A DNA stretch of 5,321 nt, from the NCBI GenBank assembly GCA_031258035.1, contig JAIRNL010000195.1, positions 1-5,321 of the forward strand, written 5' to 3'. Positions within the stretch are counted from its first letter, which is position 1, and the number at the start of each line of letters is the position of its first letter. The DNA is from Azoarcus sp. Its GTDB lineage: Bacteria; Pseudomonadota; Gammaproteobacteria; Burkholderiales; Rhodocyclaceae. The translations under genes and the position numbers were made by a program. Of this stretch, positions 1 to 5,321 are shown in pieces. Below the pieces are notes generated by a model, which worked only from the letters and a program-made list of their open reading frames with translations, had not been told where the DNA came from and did no database searches.

Positions 1-444
1 CCGCGTCGGGTGGTGGTGGTTTCGGCCTGTTATTCCGGCGGTTTCGTGCCCGCGCTCGCGGATGGGAACACGTTGGTCATCACCGCCGCCGCCGCCAACC
101 GCAATTCTTTCGGTTGCGCGGCCGGCAACGATCTCACCGATTTCGGGCGCGCTTATTTTTCCGAGGCGTTGCGGGAGACGCGCTCGTTTACCGAGGCGTT
201 CGCGCGCGCCCGGGCCGCCATCGGCGAGCGCGAAAAGGCCCACGGTTTTCCGCCTTCCCTGCCGCAGCTTGCCGGCGGCGAGGCGCTGGAGGAGCAGTTG
301 GATTGGTTCGCGCGGAAAATGCCGATGCCCGCGGAGGCGGACGGCGGTGTTTCCGCGCCGCCGTCCACCGGATCGGCGCGGCCTCCGCGCGCCTCGCCGG
401 ACGGCGCCCTGCGCGCCGGCTCGCCGCTCAATCGTCGTCGCTGA
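1..444 (+). CDS. Legumain-like C13 family cysteine peptidase, 3' part (5' end outside window)
   Basis: The reading frame is open from base 1 and ends in TGA at 442-444, so the N-terminal half lies outside the window. The GTG at base 10 is not a credible start because it falls inside the conserved core. The visible 147 codons begin with the nucleophile segment V-V-V-S-A-C-Y-S-G-G-F, whose Cys is codon 10. They continue through L-V-I-T-A-A, S-F-G-C and D-F-G-R-A-Y-F, then an amphipathic helix rich in Ala/Arg/Glu and P-S-L-P-Q. This order matches the C-terminal half of bacterial peptidase C13 (legumain/GPI-transamidase clan) proteins. The catalytic His would lie upstream and cannot be checked, nor can a signal or membrane segment. 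The family cleaves after Asn or Asp in eukaryotes; bacterial substrates are mostly unknown. After about codon 107 comes a low-complexity tail rich in Pro, Ala, Ser and Arg, whose end overlaps the convergent MipA/OmpV gene by 17 bases. Confidence 0.85.
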   Translation, partial: PRRVVVVSACYSGGFVPALADGNTLVITAAAANRNSFGCAAGNDLTDFGRAYFSEALRETRSFTEAFARARAAIGEREKAHGFPPSLPQLAGGEALEEQLDWFARKMPMPAEADGGVSAPPSTGSARPPRASPDGALRAGSPLNRRR

Positions 445-1264
445 CGACGGTCCGGGACGATTCGCCGAGTATCCACGTCGCAGCCAGGCCCCCCGCCCAG
501 GCGTGTTTGCGCTCGACGAGCGGGCTGTCGTCGAATGCCGCGCCGCGCAGGGTGTCGTAGCGCACGAAACCGCCGACCCAGAGGCGTTTGAAGCGTCTGG
601 AGAGGGAGGCGAGGAGTTGCGTCCCCGAATAGCCGCCCGAGGCGCTGTAGGCCGGGCGGCCTGGCTGGGCATGGCGCGGCGCGACTTCGTAGAAATACTT
701 GTGCTGGCGGGCGTTGGCGAAGATCGGCCCGCCCAGTACGCCGAGATGCCAGCCGGAGTGGCCGAAGACGGTGGTGTTGAAATTGAGCGCGGGGGAGAAA
801 ATCATTCCGACGGGTTTGACGCCGCCCCGCACGGTGTAGGCGGCGCGAACCGGCAGGCGCAGATCGAGCCGCGTCCCGTCTGTATCGCCGCGCCACAGGT
901 TGAAATCGAGCGAGGGGCCGACTTCGGCCGTCGGCTGGAGGTCGGGCATGCCGCGCCGTCGCCCCTTGCTGTCGCTTTCGACGGGAAGCGACGCGGAGAA
1001 GCTGAGATTGATTTCCACCCGGTCGCTATCGAAGAGTTTGCCGCGCAGGCCGTTGCGGTCGGCTTTCAGGATTTTGCCCCGGTAGACGAAATAGGGCATC
1101 GGCAAGGCCATGGTGCGTTGCCGGCTCGAACCGCGATATTCCGGGAAGGACACCACGCCCGCGCCCAGTCCGGCTTCCCACAGCGGCCTGTCTTCGCCGG
1201 CGGCGGGCAAAGCCAGGGCGGCAAGCGACAATGCCGCCATTCTTCCGAGGGCGCGTGGCATCAT
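428..1264 (-). CDS. MipA/OmpV family outer-membrane protein
   Basis: This 278-residue protein starts with a short basic stretch and an Ala/Leu-rich signal peptide (about residues 1-23, likely cut after L-P-A-A-G). The mature part has the MipA/OmpV layout: W-E-A-G-L-G-A-G at 29-36, P-E-Y-R-G-S at 41-46, then P-Y-F-V-Y-R-G around 57-63. Alternating amphipathic strands follow to a terminal strand near 256-266 (A-W-A-G-G-L-A-A-T-W-I), with a polar acidic tail S-R-T-V-V-S-D-D-D. Length and order are normal for a family of small outer-membrane barrels; E. coli MipA is a scaffold between a murein transglycosylase and PBP1B. Whether this paralogue binds murein enzymes cannot be told. Two adjacent ATGs (1262-1264 and 1259-1261) are possible starts and neither has a clear Shine-Dalgarno. 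The gene lies 40 bases after the zinc-ribbon gene and may be read through from it. Its 3' end overlaps the convergent peptidase gene. Confidence 0.9.
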   Translation of the reverse strand: MMPRALGRMAALSLAALALPAAGEDRPLWEAGLGAGVVSFPEYRGSSRQRTMALPMPYFVYRGKILKADRNGLRGKLFDSDRVEINLSFSASLPVESDSKGRRRGMPDLQPTAEVGPSLDFNLWRGDTDGTRLDLRLPVRAAYTVRGGVKPVGMIFSPALNFNTTVFGHSGWHLGVLGGPIFANARQHKYFYEVAPRHAQPGRPAYSASGGYSGTQLLASLSRRFKRLWVGGFVRYDTLRGAAFDDSPLVERKHAWAGGLAATWILGESSRTVVSDDD

Positions 1265-1279
1265 CGCGCGGAGACCGTT

Positions 1280-1308
1280 TTTATGGAGATGTCGGCGGGA
1301 TGCGTCAT
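1280..1308 (-). promoter_or_regulatory. Weak candidate promoter for the MipA/OmpV gene
   Basis: Reading the minus strand, ATGACG (1308-1303) and CATAAA (1285-1280) stand 17 bases apart, each matching the sigma-70 consensus at four of six positions. The -35-like hexamer overlaps the stop of the zinc-ribbon gene. Transcription would start about 10 bases before the ATG, leaving almost no leader, which fits the missing ribosome binding site. It is the only AT-rich patch in the gap, but matches this weak also occur by chance, so it is only a candidate. Confidence 0.18.
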
Positions 1309-1868
1309 TTCGCGTTTCTTCCGGACAGCGACGCGGACAGGTAAGCGAGGATATCCCGCTTGTTGGGCTGTTGGCCGAGCCATTCCCGGACTTGGCGGAT
1401 TTCGGCGAATGCCGCTTCGCCGAAGCGTTCGCGCAGGAGATCGTCCCGGACGGAGCTTGCCTTGTGCGACTGGATGTCTTTTTGCCAGCGTTCGGTCAGG
1501 ATGATGTCGAGGTAGGGCGACAGGCCGTTTCGTTCCAGTTGTTCCCATTCTCCGGCGTCCAGCCAGACGAGTCCGCAGGGGGGACAAAAATCCAGCCAGA
1601 AGCTGTTTTCGTCGCCGGTGCGGTAGCGGCCCATGATGCGCTGGCAGGCAGGGCAGGGCCGTGCTCTCGAAGGTGTTTCGCGTCCGGGCAGGGGCGCGGG
1701 TTCCACCGTCTGGCGGTCGGAAAAGTGCCGTTCGATCCACGGCAGGTAATCTTGCATGGCAAGCAGGATGGCATGGCAGTCCGGGCAGTGCCTTGCCGGT
1801 AAATCCGCGGCCAAATCGTAGTGCCTGAAAGAAGCGTTTTTCGAGCAGGCGCAGCTGATTCTTTTCAT
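1305..1868 (-). CDS. zf-TFIIB domain zinc-ribbon protein
   Basis: This 187-residue soluble protein has no signal peptide or membrane segment, so it is probably cytoplasmic. The recognisable domain is at 72-111: C72-P-A-C75, then C95-P-P-C98-G-L-V-W-L-D-A-G-E-W-E-Q-L. The W-L-D-x-G-E signature after the second CxxC is typical of zf-TFIIB (transcription factor zinc-finger) proteins. A second possible zinc site comes first, with C6-x-C8 and C28-P-D-C31. The C-terminal third (about 120-187) is charged and helical, with W-Q-K-D-I, R-E-W-L-G-Q-Q and K-R-D-I-L-A-Y-L-S. The start is supported by AAGGA at 1880-1876, seven bases before the ATG. It lies 15 bases after the flotillin gene, so it is probably co-transcribed and perhaps serves the same membrane system. 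The family has no firmly known biochemical role; nucleic-acid or protein binding are both possible. The family call is secure, the function is not. Confidence 0.85.
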   Translation of the reverse strand: MKRISCACSKNASFRHYDLAADLPARHCPDCHAILLAMQDYLPWIERHFSDRQTVEPAPLPGRETPSRARPCPACQRIMGRYRTGDENSFWLDFCPPCGLVWLDAGEWEQLERNGLSPYLDIILTERWQKDIQSHKASSVRDDLLRERFGEAAFAEIRQVREWLGQQPNKRDILAYLSASLSGRNAK

Positions 1869-1875
1869 GTCGATT

Positions 1876-1880
1876 TCCTT
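1876..1880 (-). promoter_or_regulatory. Ribosome binding site of the zinc-ribbon gene
   Basis: AAGGA on the minus strand, seven bases before the ATG at 1868-1866. It sits in the 15-base gap after the flotillin stop codon, which supports this start and tight coupling to the upstream gene. Confidence 0.75.
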
Positions 1881-1883
1881 CTT

Positions 1884-4001
1884 TCAGCTCTGCCTGAAAC
1901 CGTCCAGCAGGGTCTGGAGCGCCGCTTTTTGCCCGGCGCTGCCTTCCTTCGCCACTTTGCCGACCAGGGCGGCGACGGAAAGATTTTGCAGGCTGCCCGA
2001 GGCGTCGCCGAGCGCGCCGAGCAGATCCTTGAGGTCTTCGACCATGTTGCGCTCGCCGTCCAGGTGCTCGCGCAGCCCGACTTGCAGGGTGTTGCTCTTG
2101 CTGATCGCGCCGTCGATGCCCTTGCCGACCGCCAGCGCGTTCACGAACCGCTCGAAGTAGTCGCCCTGGCCGCCCACGATGTCGATGTTGGCCTTGGCGA
2201 GCGCCGAGCCGAGCACTTCCGCCTGCTCGCGCGCGATGCCGCTTTGCGCTTCGATGGCTTTCAGGGTTTCGGTGTGGGCGCGTTCGAGTTTCATGCGGAA
2301 TTCTTCGTGGGCGCGGGTGTCCTCGCTCATGGCCTTCATGGCGTCGAACTTGTCGCGCAGCCCCTTGGCTTCGGCGGCGAAACGGGCGGCGATCACGTTG
2401 GCTTCGGCTTCGCCCACGCTGACGATGGCCTGGGCGTCCGCCGTGTGGACCTTGACTTCAGCCAGCCCTTGTTTTTCCTTGCCCTCGGCTTCGGCGAAGA
2501 GCCTGGCTTGCAGGGCGCCGGCTTCGGCCTGTCCGTATTTTTCGAGCGCCTCGGCGGCAGCGATCTTGACGCGGGCATCGACCTGGCCTTGTTTTTCCTT
2601 GGCGTCCGCCGTGACCAGCAGCACCTTGGCTTCGGCAAGGCCCGGCGCGGCGGTGATGGCCTCGATCCCCTCGGCTTCGCGCTTCTTGGCTTCCGCCGCT
2701 TTTTCCGCCACCTTGAGGTGCGCTTCGGCGAGAGCCAGTTGTTCGGCGGCCTTGAAATGGGCGCGACGCTCCTGGGCTTCGGCTTCCTTGACGTTGAGGA
2801 TGAGTTTTTCTTCCGCCGCGCCCTCGGCGGTGAGGATGACGGCCTGTTTCGTGCGGTCGGCTTCGGCGACGACGCGCACTTCCTTGATGGCTTCTTCCTG
2901 TTCGGCCACGGTGCGCTCGACGATGACGCGCTCGCGGATCACGTCGGCGATGGCTTTTTTCTGGGTTTCCACCGCGCGATCCTTGTCGATTTGCTGGAGC
3001 GTGACTTCCCGCTCGCGGTCGACGATTTCCAGCTGGCGGGCGCGGGTGACTTTTTCTTCCTCGATGGCCACGGCGCGTTTGCGGTTGTTTTCCGCGACTT
3101 CTTTTTCGCGGGTGACGTTTTCCTGTTGCACGGCGATGGCCTGCTCGGCGTGCAGGCGGGCGAGTTCGGCCTTGGTGTGTTCTTCGGCCTCGACGCGGCG
3201 GGCCTCGGCTTCTTCGCGCGCCTTCACCGTGGCGATTTCGCGCTGTTGCTTGAATTCGGCGTCGGCCTGTTGCCGTTCGAGTTCGAGGACGGCTTCGCGG
3301 GTTTCGACGTCCTTTTTCTTGATCTGCATTTCCTCGTTGCGCCGGAATTCGTTGGTGCGCACGTGCTCCTGCGCGGTGAGGTCGGTGATTTTCTTGATGC
3401 CCTGCGCATCGAGGATGTTGCTCGGGTCGAGCCGGGAAAGCGGCGTCTGCTCCAGGTAGTCGATGGCGGCGTCCCCGAGGACGTAGCCGGAGAGGTCGTC
3501 GCCGATCTGGCGGATGATCTCGTCGCGGAAGTGGTCGCGGGCCTGGTAGAGCTCGACGAAATCCATTGATTTGCCCACGGTTTTCAGGGCCTCGGAGAAC
3601 TTGGCGGAGAAGAGCCCTTCCAGGGTTTCCTGGCTGGACGCGCGGGCGCAGCCAATGCCTTGCGCGACGCGGAGCACGTCTTCGGTCGTCTTGTTGACCC
3701 GCACGAAGAATGTCACCTTGATGTCGGCGCGGATGTTGTCCTGGCAGATCAGGCCCTCGTTGCCGGTGCGCGCGATTTCGATGGTCTTCAGGGCGATGTC
3801 CATCATCTCCGCCTTGTGGATGATGGGATACACCATGCGCCCGGTGAAAGTGACCTCCGGCTCGCTGCGCGTGGTGTTGACGATCATGGCGTAGCCTTGC
3901 TCCACCTTGCGGTAAAAACGCGCGAAGAGAGAGAAGATGCCGAAGATGAAGAGGGCGGTGATGCCGATGGCGGTCAGGACGATGGTGAGGGTCGGCTGCA
4001 T
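1884..4001 (-). CDS. yqiK: YqiK-like flotillin, SPFH-domain membrane scaffold protein
   Basis: This 705-residue protein has an N-terminal membrane anchor (about 5-27) followed by F-Y-R-K-V-E-Q-G-Y. An SPFH (prohibitin homology) domain runs from about 30 to 210, with D-N-I-R-A-D-I-K-V-T-F-F-V-R-V near 88-102. From about 210 to 450 is a long, highly charged coiled coil. A flotillin-type Ala/Glu-rich region (about 430-560) has A-E-A steps and a 40-residue near-repeat (A-K-E-K-Q-G at 467, G-K-E-K-Q-G at 507). The C-terminal domain holds D-I-V-G-G-Q-G-D-Y-F near 607-616. Flotillins oligomerise into membrane scaffolds that organise microdomains. E. coli YqiK, from memory about 550 residues, is shorter; the extra length here appears to lie mainly in the coiled-coil and Ala/Glu region. 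The start is backed by AGGAAAGGAAA just upstream. The YqiJ-like gene lies 72 bases before it, the same pairing as E. coli yqiJ-yqiK. Family assignment is firm; the role in this organism is inferred. Confidence 0.93.
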   Translation of the reverse strand: MQPTLTIVLTAIGITALFIFGIFSLFARFYRKVEQGYAMIVNTTRSEPEVTFTGRMVYPIIHKAEMMDIALKTIEIARTGNEGLICQDNIRADIKVTFFVRVNKTTEDVLRVAQGIGCARASSQETLEGLFSAKFSEALKTVGKSMDFVELYQARDHFRDEIIRQIGDDLSGYVLGDAAIDYLEQTPLSRLDPSNILDAQGIKKITDLTAQEHVRTNEFRRNEEMQIKKKDVETREAVLELERQQADAEFKQQREIATVKAREEAEARRVEAEEHTKAELARLHAEQAIAVQQENVTREKEVAENNRKRAVAIEEEKVTRARQLEIVDREREVTLQQIDKDRAVETQKKAIADVIRERVIVERTVAEQEEAIKEVRVVAEADRTKQAVILTAEGAAEEKLILNVKEAEAQERRAHFKAAEQLALAEAHLKVAEKAAEAKKREAEGIEAITAAPGLAEAKVLLVTADAKEKQGQVDARVKIAAAEALEKYGQAEAGALQARLFAEAEGKEKQGLAEVKVHTADAQAIVSVGEAEANVIAARFAAEAKGLRDKFDAMKAMSEDTRAHEEFRMKLERAHTETLKAIEAQSGIAREQAEVLGSALAKANIDIVGGQGDYFERFVNALAVGKGIDGAISKSNTLQVGLREHLDGERNMVEDLKDLLGALGDASGSLQNLSVAALVGKVAKEGSAGQKAALQTLLDGFRQS

Positions 4002-4005
4002 GGTG

Positions 4006-4016
4006 TTTCCTTTCCT
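4006..4016 (-). promoter_or_regulatory. Double Shine-Dalgarno of the flotillin gene
   Basis: The minus strand reads AGGAAAGGAAA, holding two overlapping purine-rich binding sites; the nearer AAGGA is six bases before the ATG. This fixes the flotillin start and suggests strong translation. The other 57 bases of this gap show no convincing promoter or hairpin terminator. Confidence 0.7.
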
Positions 4017-4073
4017 ATGGATGGGCCCGCATGGATCAGGAGGCGGGGAGAGTTTGACGTTTTTCCTGGCGTA

Positions 4074-4811
4074 TCAAGGGTTTTCTTTCGGCGCGATGCG
4101 GTAGATCCGCGTGGATTCGTTGTATTCGATGATGAACGCGGCATCGCCCCGTTTCAGGTTGTTGGGCGTGTCCGCCACGACGCGGATGTGATAGCCAGCG
4201 CCGCGCGCGGGCACTTCGGCGCGGCCGAAGGTCTCGTCTACCGTGCCGGTGAGCACCACGCATTCGTGGCCGACGAGGGCGGTATTGGAGATGGCGTTGT
4301 GGGTCACGAAGAGCTTGCGCAATGGGCGCACGCAAACCGCCGCCGCCGGAAGCGCGAGCGCGAAGGCGCCGACGAGCATGACCGAGCCGACGGCGAAACG
4401 CAGCGCGTCCGTCGGGACGAGGGGGAGCAACCAGAGCGCCGCGATGGCGCAAGCGACCCAGGAAAACAGCACGAGCAGGCTGATGACCACCGAAAAGGGC
4501 ACGCCGCTCAGCCCGAGGGCGACGAGGTAGCTCGCCAGCGTGCCGATGCCCCCGGGTTCGCCGTCCAGGTGGTGATGCCCGGCATCCAGATCGCTGCCGG
4601 CATCCAGGTCGCCGCCCGCGTCCAGGTCGCCGCCCACGTCCAAGTCGCCGCCTATGTCCAGGTCGCCGCCCACGTCCAGGTCGAGATCGGGGCCGCCGCT
4701 TTGGTAATCCACGAGGCCGAACAGGGCCACCGCCCAGTACAGCAGGACGACGCCGAGAAGGATCGTGTAGATGACTGCCGGATAGCTCAGGATGGCTTCG
4801 GAAAAACCCAT
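4074..4811 (-). CDS. yqiJ: YqiJ-like inner-membrane protein with C-terminal OB-fold (NfeD-related)
   Basis: This 245-residue protein has one membrane segment near the N-terminus (about 12-33), a polar loop (34-90), then three hydrophobic segments in roughly 93-160. A soluble beta-rich domain follows at about 175-241, with N-T-A-L-V-G-H-E-C-V-V-L-T-G-T-V and A-F-I-I-E-Y. This is the layout of YqiJ, whose OB-fold tail resembles that of NfeD proteins, the usual partners of flotillins. The G-V-P-F-S motif at 103-107 sits at the start of the second hydrophobic segment. The protein probably recruits or steadies the flotillin encoded next. The loop is unusual: six acidic hexapeptides (43-78) and then H-H-H at 79-81. 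The start has AAGGA six bases upstream, and the gene begins ten bases after the previous stop. Membership in the family is well supported by both sequence and neighbour. Confidence 0.88.
   Translation of the reverse strand: MGFSEAILSYPAVIYTILLGVVLLYWAVALFGLVDYQSGGPDLDLDVGGDLDIGGDLDVGGDLDAGGDLDAGSDLDAGHHHLDGEPGGIGTLASYLVALGLSGVPFSVVISLLVLFSWVACAIAALWLLPLVPTDALRFAVGSVMLVGAFALALPAAAVCVRPLRKLFVTHNAISNTALVGHECVVLTGTVDETFGRAEVPARGAGYHIRVVADTPNNLKRGDAAFIIEYNESTRIYRIAPKENP
4578..4685 (-). repeat. Six in-frame 18-bp tandem repeats (acidic G-D-L-D-x-G loop)
   Basis: On the plus strand the core TCCAG (TCCAA in one copy) recurs at 4585, 4603, 4621, 4639, 4657 and 4675, exactly 18 bases apart. Each unit encodes x-D-L-D-x-G with variable Ala, Val or Ile, giving residues 43-78 of the YqiJ-like protein. 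A related TCCAGG at 4564 lies 21 bases away, after the three His codons (4569-4577), and looks like a diverged further copy. Units differ mostly at the x position and at silent sites, so the array is not brand new. Being in frame, gain or loss of a unit would only change loop length. Confidence 0.93.
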
Positions 4812-4817
4812 GGAAAA

Positions 4818-4822
4818 TCCTT
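4818..4822 (-). promoter_or_regulatory. Ribosome binding site of the YqiJ-like gene
   Basis: AAGGA on the minus strand, six bases before the ATG. Its first base, at 4822, is the last base of the preceding gene's stop codon (TGA, 4824-4822). Ribosomes ending on the upstream gene would stop at this site, which suggests coupled translation. Confidence 0.7.
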
Positions 4823-5187
4823 CAGGTGCAATCGTGCGTCCGGGGAGGGGAAGAATTTCGAGTGGCGAAGTTTATCAGTTCTCGTGTTACTCGTTCCTTG
4901 ATGGCGAGACGTTCTTCCATGGACAGGCCGTAGCGCGCGCCCAGTATTTCGTAATCGTCCGGCGTCAGGGTGACGGTGAGGCGGGGCCGCTTGGGGCGGT
5001 GGTTCACCGACAGGCCGAGGATGCGGCGGATCTGGTCGGAGTTCGAGAGGTTGTTCTCGAAAGCGGCGCGCCGCACCGCTTCGAGAACGGCGGCCTCCAC
5101 ATCGAAGGCCACCTGCGCCGCGCGCAAGGCCGCATCCGAACCGCTCCAGCGCATGGGTTTGCGCGGAGGATTCGCCGCGGTGTTCAT
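4822..5187 (-). CDS. Small protein of unknown function with ribbon-helix-helix-like segments
   Basis: I do not recognise a named family for this 121-residue protein. It has no signal or membrane segment. Two parts each read as a short strand followed by helices. The first is about 25-59: A-Q-V-A-F-D-V, a helix to about 46, then L-S-N-S-D-Q-I-R-R-I-L-G-L. The second is about 68-108: R-L-T-V-T-L-T-P-D-D-Y-E-I-L, a turn G-L-S, then a charged helix to N-F-A. Both recall the ribbon-helix-helix fold of CopG/Arc-type regulators, so a DNA-binding role, perhaps on its own operon, is possible but unproven. Ends are polar and Pro-rich. The start codon shares ATGA with the stop of the PspA-like gene and has GGGAGG six bases upstream (5199-5194). 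It sits between PspA-like and YqiJ-like genes and is clearly co-transcribed. The gene is real; its function is a guess. Confidence 0.8.
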   Translation of the reverse strand: MNTAANPPRKPMRWSGSDAALRAAQVAFDVEAAVLEAVRRAAFENNLSNSDQIRRILGLSVNHRPKRPRLTVTLTPDDYEILGARYGLSMEERLAIKERVTRELINFATRNSSPPRTHDCT

Positions 5188-5321
5188 GCCTTGCCTCCCG
5201 CCGCCGCCGCGCGGCGCGCCCGGATGCGTTCCATCGCTTTTTCCTTGCGGTGGACGTCTTCGCCGATGCCGGCTTCCGCGAGCTTGGCTTCCAGTCCCTT
5301 TGCGCTCAGTTCGCGGTCGAG
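5184..5321 (-). CDS. PspA/IM30 family protein (YjfJ-like), C-terminal end only
   Basis: The frame is open from the window edge to TGA at 5186-5184 and gives the last 45 residues of a longer protein; it is too short and incomplete to stand out as an ORF. It reads L-D-R-E-L-S-A-K-G-L-E and then K-L-A-E-A-G-I-G, followed by a charged helix (M-E-R-I-R-A-R-R) and an Ala/Gly tail. The K-L-A-E-A-G-I-G segment followed by a short basic helix is what I recall from the C-terminus of YjfJ-type PspA/IM30 proteins. These are coiled-coil proteins that bind and stabilise damaged inner membrane, acting from the cytoplasm. PspA-like genes are known to neighbour YqiJ/NfeD-like and flotillin genes, which supports the call. 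Only the tail is visible, so a different coiled-coil protein is not excluded. Its stop overlaps the next start by four bases. Confidence 0.68.
   Translation of the reverse strand, partial: LDRELSAKGLEAKLAEAGIGEDVHRKEKAMERIRARRAAAAGGKA
5194..5199 (-). promoter_or_regulatory. Ribosome binding site of the 121-residue protein
   Basis: GGGAGG on the minus strand, six bases before the ATG at 5187-5185. It lies inside the end of the PspA-like gene and decides this start over downstream Met codons such as residue 12. Confidence 0.75.

Noticed and set aside
339..366. Perfect 9-bp inverted repeat (339-347 with 358-366) with a 10-base loop, about 60 bases past the MipA/OmpV stop.
   Set aside because: There is no T-run on either strand after the stem, and it lies inside GC-rich peptidase coding sequence, where such pairs are common; not called as a terminator.
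62..1504. A 480-codon plus-strand frame across the left third.
   Set aside because: It runs antisense through the MipA/OmpV gene and out of frame through the C13 peptidase gene, with Arg/Pro/Ala-rich shadow composition and no domain.
1821..3569. A 582-codon open frame on the plus strand opposite the flotillin gene.
   Set aside because: It mirrors a GC-rich, stop-poor coiled-coil gene, has Phe/Gly/Leu/Asp-rich shadow composition and matches no family; the minus-strand flotillin explains the region fully.
4002..4073. The 72-base gap before the flotillin gene as a promoter or attenuator.
   Set aside because: Only the GGGCCC palindrome and the ribosome binding site stand out; no paired promoter hexamers or stem with T-run were seen.
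4578..4685. Regularly spaced repeats considered as a CRISPR array or iteron set.
   Set aside because: Units are contiguous 18-mers without spacers, in frame within a conserved membrane-protein gene, so they are protein-coding tandem repeats.
3660..4901. A 413-codon plus-strand frame with a repeated V-Q-V-A-A-H pattern.
   Set aside because: The pattern is the reverse reading of the 18-bp repeats in the YqiJ-like gene, and the frame spans parts of three well-supported minus-strand genes.

Overview
The window is a GC-rich stretch of a Gram-negative chromosome. An outer-membrane MipA/OmpV-type barrel with a signal peptide, a YqiJ/YqiK-type pair and a PspA/IM30 protein all point to a proteobacterium. 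The codon use and gene mix fit a betaproteobacterium such as a Rhodocyclales relative, but that placement is inference and nothing in the window proves it. The DNA is almost fully coding, and no stretch over 300 bases lacks a gene.

Five complete genes and one 5'-truncated gene lie on the minus strand, reading from right to left. First is the C-terminus of a PspA/IM30 (YjfJ-like) protein (5321-5184, truncated by the window edge). Its stop overlaps the start of a 121-residue protein of unknown function with ribbon-helix-helix-like segments (5187-4822). Ten bases on is a YqiJ-like membrane protein with a C-terminal OB-fold (4811-4074), then a 705-residue YqiK-like flotillin/SPFH protein (4001-1884). 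After 15 bases comes a zf-TFIIB zinc-ribbon protein (1868-1305), and after 40 bases a MipA/OmpV outer-membrane protein (1264-428). The ATGA overlap, the short gaps and the well-placed ribosome binding sites suggest one operon for the first five genes; mipA/ompV could be read through or have its own promoter.

At the left edge, on the plus strand and converging on this cluster, is the 3' part of a legumain-like C13 cysteine peptidase. Its last 17 bases overlap the end of the MipA/OmpV gene.

Taken together, the minus-strand genes look like an envelope-maintenance module. PspA/IM30 proteins bind and repair stressed inner membrane. YqiJ-type and flotillin proteins form a membrane scaffold. The small DNA-binding-like protein could be the local regulator, and the zinc-ribbon protein could be an accessory factor. 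The functional link is inferred from gene order and known family associations. The most unusual sequence feature is an in-frame array of six 18-bp repeats in the YqiJ-like gene. It encodes an acidic (G-D-L-D-x-G) loop followed by three histidines, placed between the first and second membrane segments.
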